This document shows, piece by piece, positions 44,713-53,702 of a stretch of DNA of 64,000 bases. Location: the NCBI RefSeq assembly GCF_900230195.1, contig NZ_OCNE01000009.1:62001-126000 (forward strand), written 5' to 3'. The first letter of the stretch is position 1; each line of letters opens with the position of its first letter. The stretch comes from Streptomyces zhaozhouensis. Lineage in GTDB: Bacteria; Actinomycetota; Actinomycetes; Streptomycetales; Streptomycetaceae. The notes beneath the pieces are model-generated. The model did not search any database. It was given only the letters and a program-made list of their open reading frames with translations, and had not been told where the DNA came from. A program made the translations under genes and the position numbers.

Positions 44713-45567
44713 ATGCGTCTGATGCGCGTCGGCGAAGCGGGACACGAACGGCCGGTGCTGGTCGCGCCGGACGGAGAGGGCCACTACGACCTGCGGCCGG
44801 TCACCGACGACATCGACGGCGCGTTCCTCGCCGCGCTCGCCGAGAACCCCGAGCTGCTGCCCGAACCGTCCCTGCTGCCCCGCACCGACATCGCCGGGGA
44901 GCGGGTCGGCGCGCCGGTGGCCAGGCCGTCGGCGGTGCTGTGCATCGGGCAGAACTACGCGGCCCACGCGGCCGAGTCGGGCGCCGAACCGCCTCGACAA
45001 CCGATCCTCTTCTACAAGTCCCCCAACACCGTGGTCGGTCCCCGCGACGACGTGCTGATCCCGCGCGGCGCGCTGCGCACCGACTGGGAGGTGGAGCTGG
45101 CGGTGGTGATCGGCCGCCGGGCGCGCTACCTGGAGTCGGCCGAGGAGGCGTTGACGCACGTCGCCGGCTACACCATCAGCGACGACGTCTCCGAACGCGC
45201 CTACCAGCTGGAGGAGTCCGGCGGGCAGTGGTCCAAGGGCAAGAGCTGCGAGACGTTCAACCCGCTCGGCCCGGTGCTGGTCACCGCCGACGAGGTGCCC
45301 GACCCGCAGCGGCTGCGGCTGCGCTCCTGGGTCAACGGCGAGCCGCGCCAGGACTCCACCACCGCCGACATGATCTTCTCGGTCGGCGAGCTGCTGCGCC
45401 ATCTCTCCCAGTACCTGGTCCTGGAGCCGGGCGACATCGTCAACACCGGGACGCCCGAGGGGGTCGCGCTCTCCGGCAGGTTCCCGTACCTGGCGCCGGA
45501 CGACGTGGTGGAGCTGGAGATCGAGGGACTGGGCCGACAGCGCTCGGTGTGCCGGCCGGCGCCCTGA
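44713..45567 (+). CDS. Fumarylacetoacetate hydrolase (FAH) family protein
   Basis: A 284-residue FAH-fold enzyme. The core shows C-I-G-Q-N-Y-A-A-H, F-Y-K-S-P-N-T-V-V-G-P and the metal-binding D-W-E-V-E-L-A-V-V-I-G (two acids), then T-G-T-P-E-G-V-A. Members hydrolyse or decarboxylate acylpyruvates or oxaloacetate and act in aromatic breakdown. The specific substrate is unclear. GGGAG lies ten bases ahead of the ATG. Confidence 0.93.
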   Translation: MRLMRVGEAGHERPVLVAPDGEGHYDLRPVTDDIDGAFLAALAENPELLPEPSLLPRTDIAGERVGAPVARPSAVLCIGQNYAAHAAESGAEPPRQPILFYKSPNTVVGPRDDVLIPRGALRTDWEVELAVVIGRRARYLESAEEALTHVAGYTISDDVSERAYQLEESGGQWSKGKSCETFNPLGPVLVTADEVPDPQRLRLRSWVNGEPRQDSTTADMIFSVGELLRHLSQYLVLEPGDIVNTGTPEGVALSGRFPYLAPDDVVELEIEGLGRQRSVCRPAP

Positions 45568-45735
45568 CGCGGGCGCGTGCGCTGGGGGGTGCGACGGGCG
45601 TTCCCGACCTCACTCTTTCGAGGGAGTCTGGGGTGGGCCTGACCCGGTGTGGCGACGGAAAACCGCCGGTGGGAGCGGGTGTGGCGCGGTTGCGCGCCGT
45701 GTCGCACCCGGTGCCGCCTGGTTAGGTTGGCGCTT

Positions 45736-45960
45736 ATGGCTGAGACCCCTTCGACGCACCATGTGATCCGCGTCCGCTTCGACGGTGGGCCCCGCCACGG
45801 CCGAACGGTCGACCTGCTGATCACCGGGCAGCTGCCGTTGATGTTGACCGCCGGCAGCGGTCCGGGGGGCGACGCGAGCTCCGGGCTCTACCAGCTGCGC
45901 TCCACGGAGGGCGGCGGCACCCGGTACGACTGGATCGACGACCTGCCGGCCAGAAGCTGA
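45736..45960 (+). CDS. Small hypothetical protein
   Basis: A 74-residue protein, mostly beta-type by pattern (H-V-I-R-V-R-F-D-G-G-P-R-H-G-R-T-V and Y-Q-L-R-S-T). It ends W-I-D-D-L-P-A-R-S. Similar short proteins with a D-G-G-P-x-x-G core occur in actinobacteria and phages. No function is known to me. The 45961-46115 gap after it has no gene. Confidence 0.6.
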   Translation: MAETPSTHHVIRVRFDGGPRHGRTVDLLITGQLPLMLTAGSGPGGDASSGLYQLRSTEGGGTRYDWIDDLPARS

Positions 45961-46115
45961 CGGCCGGCGTCGGCCCGCCCCCGGTGGGGCGCGGCCGCAC
46001 GCCGGCTGTCCCGCGCACGGGTGCGGACTGCTGACGGCCGTGCCGTCCCCCGCGCGGGGCCCCGCTTCTCGCACGGGCCCGGGGGAGACGCCGCTCGGAC
46101 CTCGAACGGGCGGGG

Positions 46116-47261
46116 TCAGCCGGCCTGTTCGAGATGGGGGCGTATCTGGTCGGCCGTGAGCACGTATCCCGTCTCGGCATGGGTGACCGAGCGGGCGAAG
46201 ACCATCCCGTAGACCTGGCCCTCCGTGGTGAGCAGCGGACCGCCCGAGTTCCCCGGGCGGACCAGCCCGCGCACGGCGTAGATGTCGCGGGTGACCACGT
46301 TCTGTCCGTGGATGTCCTGGCCCTGCGCGTTGGTCCGGCTGGCCACCGTCGCCGCCCGCAGGTCGAGGCCGCCGTTCTCCGGGTAGCCGGCGACCACGGC
46401 GGGATCGCCCCGGCTGGCGTCGTCGGCCAGCTCCAGCACCGGGGCCTGGAGTCCGGGGACGGCGAGCACCGCGACGTCGACGTTCGGGTCGAGGAGCAGC
46501 ACCTCGGCCTCCAGCCGCTGGCCGACGCCCCCGACCTGCGCGACGACGACGCTCGCGCCGTCCACCACATGGGCGTTGGTGACCACGCGCTCCGGCGCGT
46601 AGACGAAACCGCTGCCCTCCTGGCCGCTGGAGAAGCCCGAGCTGGCGTTGATCTTGACCGTGGACTGCTCGGCGGCGACCGAGGCGGCCTCCGTGACGTT
46701 GTCCCCCGAGGGGGGTGGCACGTCCACGGTCGGGTCGTTCTCGAAGGGATTGAACACCTGGGGGAAGCCGGCGTCGCTCAGCGCGTGCGTCGCACGGCTG
46801 AACCAGGTGGGGGCCTGCTCGGGCATCCGGTCCTGGACGGCGCCGAGCAGCGCCGAACCCTGGACCTCCCGGTTGAGCCCGGGGGACGGCGTGGGCACCA
46901 GCGCGCTGGCCGCGATCCAGGCGACCAGCAGCACGCCCACCGCGTTGAACACCGCGCCGCCCGCGCCGTCCAGCCAGCGCCCGGGGGCCCAGCTCACCGC
47001 GTCTCTCAGCCGGAGGGCCAACGGCCAGGCGAGCGCCTGCCCGACCGCCGCCGGCACCAGCACCACCAGCAGCGCGACGACCGTGGCGGCGACCGAGCCA
47101 GGGGTCAGCTCGTCGACGAAGAACGGCAGCAGCCACACGCCCAGGGAAGCGCCCCCGACGAAGCCGGCGAGGGAGACGACGCCGGCGATCAGCCCGCGCT
47201 GGAAGCCGGAGACGGCCGCCGCGACCGCCGCGATCAGCAGCAGCACATCGAGCACGTTCAC
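46116..47261 (-). CDS. marP: MarP-like membrane serine protease (CvpA plus trypsin domain)
   Basis: A 381-residue protein. Four N-terminal helices (about residues 5-120) form a CvpA domain. A trypsin-type protease domain follows outside the membrane, with the triad His in T-N-A-H-V-V, Asp in N-V-D-V-A-V-L and Ser in G-N-S-G-G-P-L-L. Mycobacterium MarP is required for acid resistance and processes peptidoglycan hydrolases. The same layout supports the call, though not the acid role. Confidence 0.9.
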   Translation of the reverse strand: MNVLDVLLLIAAVAAAVSGFQRGLIAGVVSLAGFVGGASLGVWLLPFFVDELTPGSVAATVVALLVVLVPAAVGQALAWPLALRLRDAVSWAPGRWLDGAGGAVFNAVGVLLVAWIAASALVPTPSPGLNREVQGSALLGAVQDRMPEQAPTWFSRATHALSDAGFPQVFNPFENDPTVDVPPPSGDNVTEAASVAAEQSTVKINASSGFSSGQEGSGFVYAPERVVTNAHVVDGASVVVAQVGGVGQRLEAEVLLLDPNVDVAVLAVPGLQAPVLELADDASRGDPAVVAGYPENGGLDLRAATVASRTNAQGQDIHGQNVVTRDIYAVRGLVRPGNSGGPLLTTEGQVYGMVFARSVTHAETGYVLTADQIRPHLEQAG

Positions 47262-47430
47262 CCGGCAGCCCCCTTCGCCCCGTTCGTCGGTTATGGAACG
47301 GCCGCGCCCGGTCGGGGGTTCCCGGCGGCGCCTGGCGACCGCGACGGCCCCCGGATGTCGTTACCAAGTGGGCGATGATCGTAGTCGATCGGGGTGCGGT
47401 CGCGTCGGGCCCGGTCGGCGGCCGTTCCGC

Positions 47431-47850
47431 TCAGTCCAGGTCGAGGAGCGGGCCGGACGCGGTCAACCCCAGGTCGTCGCCGGCATGGGCGAAGAGCGCG
47501 AAGAGCATCAACGCGGCGCCGGCCAGCGCGATGTCCTTGAGGAAGTGGAGCTGGTCGCCCTGCCTGGCGTCCGCGTCCTCCCGCTTCCAGAACGGGTGCA
47601 TCAGCACCGCCGTCGGCAGCAGGAAGACCGCCAGCAGCAGCGCGCCCACGTCCGGCCACAGCCCCAGCAGCACCAGCGCCCCGCCGAGCAGCTGGAGCAG
47701 GCCGGAGCCGAAGACCGCGAGCCAGGGGAACGGGACACCCTGCGCGCCGGCGTACTGGGCCATCGGCGCGGTCTTGGTCAGATGACCGACCGCGGAGTGG
47801 AAGAACAGCAACACGAACAGAACGCGGCCGACCAGCAGCACGACATCCAC
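47431..47850 (-). CDS. DoxX-family membrane protein
   Basis: A 139-residue protein with four helices. It fits DoxX: F-H-S-A-V-G-H-L near helix 1 and G-S-G-L-L-Q-L-L-G-G-A-L-V-L-L-G-L-W-P, then H-P-F-W-K-R and the F-L-K-D-I-A-L-A-G-A-A-L-M-L tail. The start GTG at 47850 has AGGAGG six bases ahead; the frame open to 48024 lacks a site. DoxX proteins act in thiol redox or quinone-linked membrane complexes. The role here is unknown. Confidence 0.88.
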   Translation of the reverse strand: MDVVLLVGRVLFVLLFFHSAVGHLTKTAPMAQYAGAQGVPFPWLAVFGSGLLQLLGGALVLLGLWPDVGALLLAVFLLPTAVLMHPFWKREDADARQGDQLHFLKDIALAGAALMLFALFAHAGDDLGLTASGPLLDLD

Positions 47851-47960
47851 GGGCGCCTCCTCTGCAACCTGACGCCACCGTCGAACGCGTGCGATCACCG
47901 AGCAACCCGTAACGGTCGCTTTTCCACCCCCTCTCGATCCGACCGACGCCACGCGCGGTC

Positions 47961-47985
47961 GTTTACCGCCCCGTGGGCCGGGAAG
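47961..47985 (+). promoter_or_regulatory. Candidate SigB-type promoter of the sigma factor gene
   Basis: GTTT (47961-47964), a 15-bp spacer and GGGAAG (47980-47985) follow the SigB/SigF-family layout (G-x-x-T with N14-16 and GGGTAT). It lies about 80 bp before the sigma factor start. It suggests autoregulation, but the -10 has two mismatches. Confidence 0.35.
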
Positions 47986-48062
47986 GGGCCAAGACGTGCT
48001 CCGGACAAAAGGCACCTTTCCCACGGTAGTTGGGAAGCAACCGAAGGTCAGGAGAGCCGATC

Positions 48063-48959
48063 ATGACGACCACGAGGACCCCGCACGCCCCCGCACGACG
48101 CACCGCGACCCGACCCGCCAATCGCGTGAACGAGCCGCGCCCCGGCGCCCCGCCCGCCCGACGTCGACGCTCCGCCTCCGCCCATGAAGACGCTCCGGAC
48201 ACCCGACGGGAGTTCGAACAGATCGCGGAATTGCCGGAAGGCGAGGAACGTGACCGACTCCGTCGCGAAGTGACCGCCGCATGGCTGCCGATGGCCGAAC
48301 GCCTGGCCCGCGGCTATCGCGGGCGCGGCGAGAGCGCCGAGGATCTGACGCAGGTCGCCGCCCTCGGCCTCGTCAAGGCGGTGCGCGGCTACGACCCGGA
48401 GCGGGGCCACGCGTTCGAGAGCTACGCCGTCCCCACCGTCGTCGGCGAGATCAGACGGCACTTCCGGGACCATCTCTGGGGCGTGCACGTACCGCGCCGC
48501 ACCCAGGAGCTGCGCAACAGGGTGCGCGGCGCGCGGGCCGAGCTGGACGGACGCGTCGACGACCGGCCCGTCGACGAGGGCGAGCTGGCCGAGGCCAGCG
48601 GGCTGAGCCGGCAGGAAGTGCGCCAGGGACTGGCCGCTCTCGACAGCTTCCGACCGCTCTCGCTCGACGCGGAGCTGGGACAGACCGGGGACGGTCACAC
48701 CCTGGGTGACACCTTCGGCTCGACCGACCCCGGCTACGACCGGGTGCTCACCCGGGAGGCGGTCCGCCCCACCCTGCGGCGGCTCCCGGAACGCGACCAG
48801 CGGGTGCTCTATCTGCGGTACTTCCGGGAGATGACCCAGTCGGGGATCGCCGAACGGCTCGGTGTCTCGCAGATGCAGGTCTCACGGCTGCTCAGCCGCA
48901 TCGAGCGCGACCTGCGCGAGAAACTGGCGCCGGTGACCGCCGACGCGGATGACCGCTGA
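48063..48959 (+). CDS. SigB/SigF/SigG-type RNA polymerase sigma factor
   Basis: A 298-residue group 3 sigma factor. Region 2 has E-D-L-T-Q-V-A-A-L-G-L-V-K-A-V-R-G-Y-D-P, region 3 is R-R-T-Q-E-L-R-N-R-V. Region 4 has M-T-Q-S-G-I-A-E-R-L-G-V-S-Q-M-Q-V-S-R-L-L. The class controls stress and sporulation genes in Streptomyces and is usually held by an RsbW-type anti-sigma. No anti-sigma or anti-anti-sigma lies next to it. The first 45 residues are an Arg/Ala/Pro-rich extension. ATG 48063 is preceded by GGAG. Confidence 0.94.
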   Translation: MTTTRTPHAPARRTATRPANRVNEPRPGAPPARRRRSASAHEDAPDTRREFEQIAELPEGEERDRLRREVTAAWLPMAERLARGYRGRGESAEDLTQVAALGLVKAVRGYDPERGHAFESYAVPTVVGEIRRHFRDHLWGVHVPRRTQELRNRVRGARAELDGRVDDRPVDEGELAEASGLSRQEVRQGLAALDSFRPLSLDAELGQTGDGHTLGDTFGSTDPGYDRVLTREAVRPTLRRLPERDQRVLYLRYFREMTQSGIAERLGVSQMQVSRLLSRIERDLREKLAPVTADADDR

Positions 48960-48970
48960 CGGACGGCCCT

Positions 48971-49144
48971 CGACGGACAGCCGCCGACCGCCGTTGAACG
49001 GACAGCCGCCGACCGCTGCCGACCGCCGCCGACCGCGGCTGACCGCCGCCGACCGCGGCTGACCGGGTGGCCGCGTCGGCTGACCGCCACCGACCGAGCG
49101 AGGGCGGGCGTCCGGCGGCGGGCATCCGGCGGCGGGCATCCGGT
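48971..49144. repeat. Nested short tandem repeats after the sigma factor gene
   Basis: Three families occur in the 277-bp gap. CGGACAGCCGCCGACCG appears twice 25 bp apart from 48974. An exact 20-bp unit (GACCGCCGCCGACCGCGGCT) is doubled at 49021-49060. A 14-bp unit (GGCGGGCATCCGGC) is present three times at 49103-49144 with one-base changes. No gene is supported here. Confidence 0.9.
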
Positions 49145-49236
49145 GGCGGCCGGCCAACGGCGCGCTCTCGCGGCACGCCCCGGCGCGCACGCCCTGCGCG
49201 CGCCGGGGCGTGCCAGGGTGTGCCGGGGTGCGCGCC

Positions 49237-50034
49237 TCAGACGTCCCGCCGCTGGAAGAGCGCCGCCGCCCCCAGCAGGGCCAAGCCCGTGTAGCCGGCG
49301 ACCAGCGACAGCGAAGGCCAGCCGCCCAGCGAGCCGAGGGCCTCGGGCGCCGCGTCCGAGGACTGGGTCAGCTTCTGGAGCGCCGCGGTCGGCGAGACGC
49401 CGGCCACCCAGCGCTCACCGGGGCCGAAGAGCGGCCCGAGCATCTCCGGCAGCAGCAGCACGGCGAGCACCGAGGTGATCGCCCCGGCGCCGTGCCGGAT
49501 CGCGGTGCCGAGCGCCAGCCCGAAGAGCCCGGCGACCGGGAAGGTGGCCGCCACCCCGAGGAGCGCCGGGAAGGGATCCCCCTGCGCGTAGCCGTCGTCC
49601 AGCAGGGCGTCGCCCACCAGGTAGGCGGCGGCACAGGACGGCAGCGCCACCGCGTAGAGGAACCCCGCCAGCAGCGTCGCCTTCGCCGCCAGCACGGTTC
49701 CCCGCCGCGGGGTGGCGGCCACCGTCGCCCGCATCGTTCCGCTGCCGTACTCACCGCAGACCACCAGCGCGCCCAGCACGGCGGCCAGCATCAGCGCCGG
49801 CACGGCGAGGGTGAGGCTGCCGCCGAGCACGGTGTCGTCCGGTTGCAGGCTTTCGGTCGCCGCCACGAACGCGGCTCCCGGGGCGGGCAGCAGGGTCGCC
49901 ACCGCGGCCACCCAGAGCGTGGAACGCAGGCTGCGGAACTTGATCCACTCGGCGGCCAGCGCCTGTCGGAACCCGGTCCGCCCCTCGGGCACCGCCCGTT
50001 CGCGCGGGCGCACGGTCATGGTCTCGCCGCTCAT
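49237..50034 (-). CDS. ABC-2 family transporter permease
   Basis: A 265-residue permease with about six helices, including the Q-A-L-A-A-E-W-I-K-F-R-S-L-R-S-T-L-W N-terminus typical of bacteriocin/antibiotic-type ABC-2 subunits. Its start overlaps the ATPase stop by four bases. The substrate is unknown. Confidence 0.9.
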   Translation of the reverse strand: MSGETMTVRPRERAVPEGRTGFRQALAAEWIKFRSLRSTLWVAAVATLLPAPGAAFVAATESLQPDDTVLGGSLTLAVPALMLAAVLGALVVCGEYGSGTMRATVAATPRRGTVLAAKATLLAGFLYAVALPSCAAAYLVGDALLDDGYAQGDPFPALLGVAATFPVAGLFGLALGTAIRHGAGAITSVLAVLLLPEMLGPLFGPGERWVAGVSPTAALQKLTQSSDAAPEALGSLGGWPSLSLVAGYTGLALLGAAALFQRRDV

Positions 50035-50969
50035 CGGGGCGCCTCCCGCTCTCGCCGTTCCTCGCCCACGCCCCGGAACTCCGTGGCGGAGGCGACCATC
50101 TCCGTGTAGACCTCCTCAAGTGAGGAGCGCAGCGGCGTGAGTTCGCTCAGCGCCAGGTCGTGGTCGCGGGCCAGGACGCCGATGGCCTCCGCCGAGGGCC
50201 CGTCGGCCAGCCAGCCGCCCCGCGCGTCGGCGCTGACCCGCGCGCCCGCCCCCTCCAGCACGGCGCGCAGCCGCTCGGCCTCGGGCGAACGGACCAGGGT
50301 GCCGGAGCGGGAGTGCCGTTCGAGGAACGCACGCATCGGGGTGTCGGCCAACAGCCGGCCACGGCCGATGATGACCAGGTGCTCGGCCGTCAGCTCCAAC
50401 TCGCTCATCAGATGGCTGGAGAGAAAGACCGTGCGCCCCTCGGCGGCCAGTCCGCGCATCAGGTCCCTGATCCAACGAATGCCCTCGGTGTCCAGTCCGT
50501 TGACCGGCTCGTCCAGCATCAGCACCTCGGGGTCTCCCAACAGGGCCGACGCGATGCCCAGGCGTTGCCCCATGCCCAGTGAGAAGCCCCTGGTGCGCTT
50601 GGCAGCGGTGGCCGGGTCCAGGCCGACCAGCTCCAAAACCTCGTCGACGCGCCGGCGCGGCAGCCCGTTGGCCGCCGCGAGCGCGGCGAGATGCGCCCGC
50701 GCGGAACGGCCACCGTGCACACCCTTGGCGTCCAACAACGAGCCGACGGCGCACAACGGGGCGCGCAGATCCCCGTAGAGGCGCCCCCCGATCCACGCCG
50801 TTCCCGCCGTGGGCGCGTCGAGGCCGAGGATCAGCCGCATGGTGGTGGACTTGCCCGCGCCGTTGGGCCCGAGGAACCCGGTCACGCGGCCCGGACGCAC
50901 CGCGAACGACAGGGCGTCGACGGCGGTCCGGTCGCCGTAGCGCTTGGTGAGTGCGTGTACTTCGATCAC
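50031..50969 (-). CDS. ABC transporter ATP-binding protein
   Basis: A 312-residue ATPase: Walker [10 protein letters not shown], signature F-S-L-G-M-G-Q-R-L, Walker B V-L-M-L-D-E-P-V-N. The L-G-M-G-Q signature places it with BcrA/DrrA-like exporters for peptide antibiotics. The start GTG at 50969 (V-I-E-V-H-A-L-T-K-R-Y) is preferred over the open extension. It lies about 105 bp after the response regulator gene, so the regulator may control it. Confidence 0.93.
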   Translation of the reverse strand: MIEVHALTKRYGDRTAVDALSFAVRPGRVTGFLGPNGAGKSTTMRLILGLDAPTAGTAWIGGRLYGDLRAPLCAVGSLLDAKGVHGGRSARAHLAALAAANGLPRRRVDEVLELVGLDPATAAKRTRGFSLGMGQRLGIASALLGDPEVLMLDEPVNGLDTEGIRWIRDLMRGLAAEGRTVFLSSHLMSELELTAEHLVIIGRGRLLADTPMRAFLERHSRSGTLVRSPEAERLRAVLEGAGARVSADARGGWLADGPSAEAIGVLARDHDLALSELTPLRSSLEEVYTEMVASATEFRGVGEERREREAPR

Positions 50970-51075
50970 ACCGCCGACGCTAGGGCGACGCCGCGGGCCC
51001 GCCATCCGACGACGGGAGTCGCCCGCTACGACGTCGGGAGTAGTGCCGAGACGGTCGGGGACGAGTGTCGCCCGC

Positions 51076-51789
51076 CTAGTCGATCGAACCTGCCCGGACC
51101 AGGCCGGTCTCGTAGGCGATGACGACCAGTTGTGCACGGTCGCGCGCGTTCAGCTTGGTCATCGCGCGGCTGACATGGGTCTTGGCCGTCAGCGGGGACA
51201 TCGCCAGCCTGCCGCCGATCTCGTCGTTGCTCAGCCCTGCCGCCACCAGCGCCATCACCTCGCGCTCCCGCGCCGTCAGCCCCGCGAGCCGGCGCGCGCC
51301 GTCCGCCAGCGGCGCGCGAAGGCGCGCGAACTCCTCGATCACCCGCCGGGTCACGGCCGGCGCCAACAGGCTCCGACCGGCCGCCACCGTGCGAATCGCC
51401 TCGCGCAGCTCCTCCGGCTCGACGTCCTTGAGCAGAAACCCACCGGCGCCGGCGCGAAGCGCCTCGAAGACGTACTCGTCCGCCTCGTAGGTGGTCAGCA
51501 CCAGCACCCGGGTCAGGGCCAGTTCCGGGTCATCGGCAATCCTTCGGGTGGCCTCCAGGCCGTCCACACCGGGCATCCTGATGTCCATCAACACCACGTC
51601 CGGCCGCGTGAGCCGCGCCGCCCGCACCGCCGCCTCCCCGTCGGCCGCCTCCGCGACCACGACGAGGTCGTCGCTCAGGTCGAGCAGCGCGCGGAACCCG
51701 GCCCGCACCACGGTCTGGTCATCGGCGAGCACCACCCGCACCCGCCGGGACTCGTGCGCCGGATCGTGCGGGGAACGCGAAGTGGCCAT
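51076..51789 (-). CDS. LuxR/NarL-family response regulator, orphan
   Basis: A 237-residue regulator with receiver domain V-V-L-A-D-D-Q, phospho-acceptor Asp in V-V-L-M-D-I-R-M-P, and signal residues T-T and K. The C-terminal LuxR helix-turn-helix reads L-T-A-R-E-R-E-V-M-A-L-V-A-A-G-L-S-N-D-E-I. No histidine kinase is adjacent. The downstream ABC exporter is the likely target. Confidence 0.95.
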   Translation of the reverse strand: MATSRSPHDPAHESRRVRVVLADDQTVVRAGFRALLDLSDDLVVVAEAADGEAAVRAARLTRPDVVLMDIRMPGVDGLEATRRIADDPELALTRVLVLTTYEADEYVFEALRAGAGGFLLKDVEPEELREAIRTVAAGRSLLAPAVTRRVIEEFARLRAPLADGARRLAGLTAREREVMALVAAGLSNDEIGGRLAMSPLTAKTHVSRAMTKLNARDRAQLVVIAYETGLVRAGSID

Positions 51790-51885
51790 GGGTGACAGCG
51801 TAGGCGCGGGCGGAAGGGCTCACGGCCAGGGCACCGGTGCCCCGACCTGAAGCGCCCGGCGCCCGACTCCACCGACCGCACCAGC

Positions 51886-52509
51886 TCAACCACCCGCCCC
51901 CTCGCCCCGCGCCGCCTCGCCGGGCCCCGCCGCCTCGCCCGACGCCGCCGCCTCGCCGGGCCCCGCGGCCTCCTCGGACCCCGTCGCCTTGTCCGGCACC
52001 AGGGCGAAGCTGATGATGTGACGAACGCGCCCGTCGCCGGCGGTGTGTCCGGTGCGGCGGGCGACCAGTGCCTCCAGCTCCTCCACCAGCGCGGTGAACT
52101 CCTCGGGCGTCGCCCACACCGCCCCCTGCCGGTAGGCGACGCCGTCGCGCGGCGGGTCGGCGTCGTCGCGGGAGAGATAACGGTCGAGGTCGGCCATCAT
52201 CGCGCCGGTGAAGACGGTGAACGCCTGCCGGTGGTCCTCCTTGGTCATGCCGGCGCGGGCCTCCTCGTCGACGAGGGCCTCGTCCTGCCGGACCCGGTAG
52301 CTGCGTTCGACGGTGCCGCGGACGGGTCTCTCCTGCACCACCTCCAGGATGCCGGCTCGGGTCAGTGTCGCGACGTGCCGGTACATGCTCGCCGTCGAGA
52401 CGTCCGGGAGGCGTTCGCGGAGCTGGGCGGTGGTCAGCTCGCCGGCGCCCACCAGCGTCTGGAGGATGCGCATCCGGACCGGGTGGAGGAGGAGATTCGC
52501 GGTTGCCAT
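51886..52509 (-). CDS. ArsR-like winged-helix regulator
   Basis: A 207-residue regulator. The winged helix occupies about residues 1-75 (H-P-V-R-M-R-I-L-Q-T-L and L-R-E-R-L-P-D-V-S-T-A-S-M-Y-R-H-V). A helical ligand or dimer region follows, then a low-complexity tail with repeated G-P-G-E-A-A/A-S-G-E-A-A units. A perfect 7-6-7 inverted repeat (52535-52554) lies 26 bp upstream, in the divergent promoter shared with the alpha/beta hydrolase. Confidence 0.85.
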   Translation of the reverse strand: MATANLLLHPVRMRILQTLVGAGELTTAQLRERLPDVSTASMYRHVATLTRAGILEVVQERPVRGTVERSYRVRQDEALVDEEARAGMTKEDHRQAFTVFTGAMMADLDRYLSRDDADPPRDGVAYRQGAVWATPEEFTALVEELEALVARRTGHTAGDGRVRHIISFALVPDKATGSEEAAGPGEAAASGEAAGPGEAARGEGAGG

Positions 52510-52534
52510 GACGCTATGGTCTCACATCTGATAA

Positions 52535-52554
52535 CGTTCTCGTAGTTGAGAACG
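52535..52554. promoter_or_regulatory. Operator-like inverted repeat between regulator and hydrolase
   Basis: CGTTCTC and GAGAACG form a perfect inverted repeat with GTAGTT between them, 26 bp before the regulator start and 35 bp before the hydrolase start. Its place suggests it controls both. Confidence 0.7.
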
Positions 52555-52588
52555 AACGCCCGACACGCCAGATGAGAAAGGCGGAGCC

Positions 52589-53539
52589 TTGCCCGACATC
52601 GACATGACGGTCACCGCGGACGACGGGACCTCGCTGGCCGGGACACTGACGCTGCCCGCCACGCCCGGCCCCCACCCGGCCGTCCTGCTGCTGCACGGTT
52701 CGGGCCCGCTGGACCGCGACGGCAACGCCCCGAAGCTGGCGATGAACCTGGCCCGACCGGTCGCCGAAGCCCTCGCCGCACGGGGAATCGCCACCCTGCG
52801 CTACGACCGCCGGGGCAACGGCGCCACCCCCGGCGACTGGCGCACCGCCGGATTCACCGACAACCGCGCGGACGCCGCAGCGGCCGTGCGCGCCCTCGCG
52901 GACCGCACCGACATCCGCGCCGACGCGGTCGCCGTGCTCGGCCACAGCGAGGGCGCGCTGCACGCCATGGCCCTGGGAAGGCGACCCGACGTGCGGGCGG
53001 TGGTGTTGCTGGCCGGCTTCGCCAACCTGGGCGAGGACGCCTTCCGTTGGCAGGGCCGCTCGATCGTCGGAAGCGCGCCCGCCCCGGCCCGGCTGCTCCG
53101 CCGGCCACTCGCGGCCCTGGGCAACCGGGTCCTCGCCCGGGTGAAGAGCACCCGCACGGACGTGGCGCGGGTGGCCGTCGCCAAGGTCAACGCGCGCTGG
53201 CTGCGGGAGTTGCTCGCCCACGACAGCCGGCACGACCTCGCCGCCCTCGGGGACCACGACGTCCCCGTCCTCGCCGTCACCGGCGACAAGGACCTCCAGG
53301 TCGACCCGGGCGACCTGAGGGAGATCGCCCGGCTGGTCCCCGGCGCCGAAACCCACCGCGCCCCCGACCTCACCCATGTGCTGCGACGCGACTCAGGACG
53401 CCCGACCATGGGCTCCTACCGCCGACTGCTGCGCCAACCGGTCGACCCCGAGCTGCTCGACCTCGTCGCCGACTGGCTCACCCGCACCCTGGACGCGGTC
53501 TCCGACGGGGCGCCCGTCGAGGAGCGGCCTTCCCTCTGA
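52589..53539 (+). CDS. Alpha/beta hydrolase
   Basis: A 316-residue serine hydrolase. The oxyanion stretch L-L-L-H-G-S-G-P-L-D-R-D comes before the nucleophile elbow G-H-S-E-G, and T-G-D-K-D and D-L-T-H-V-L carry the acid and His. The layout fits the DUF/abhydrolase group of xenobiotic esterases. TTG 52589 is favoured by GGCGGAG just before it; ATG 52604 is the alternative. Likely controlled by the divergent ArsR-like regulator. Confidence 0.87.
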   Translation: MPDIDMTVTADDGTSLAGTLTLPATPGPHPAVLLLHGSGPLDRDGNAPKLAMNLARPVAEALAARGIATLRYDRRGNGATPGDWRTAGFTDNRADAAAAVRALADRTDIRADAVAVLGHSEGALHAMALGRRPDVRAVVLLAGFANLGEDAFRWQGRSIVGSAPAPARLLRRPLAALGNRVLARVKSTRTDVARVAVAKVNARWLRELLAHDSRHDLAALGDHDVPVLAVTGDKDLQVDPGDLREIARLVPGAETHRAPDLTHVLRRDSGRPTMGSYRRLLRQPVDPELLDLVADWLTRTLDAVSDGAPVEERPSL

Positions 53540-53702
53540 CTCCCCCGCCCACCCGGCGAACACACCCGACAACGGTCGGCCCGCGCACCGAGGACGACAC
53601 AGAAGTCCCTTCCGCGGCCGAAAGCTGACCTGCCACCACCTCCGGTGACCACGCCCCGGACTTCCACGGCTCTCCACCGACTCACCCAGAGGACGCTTCC
53701 GC

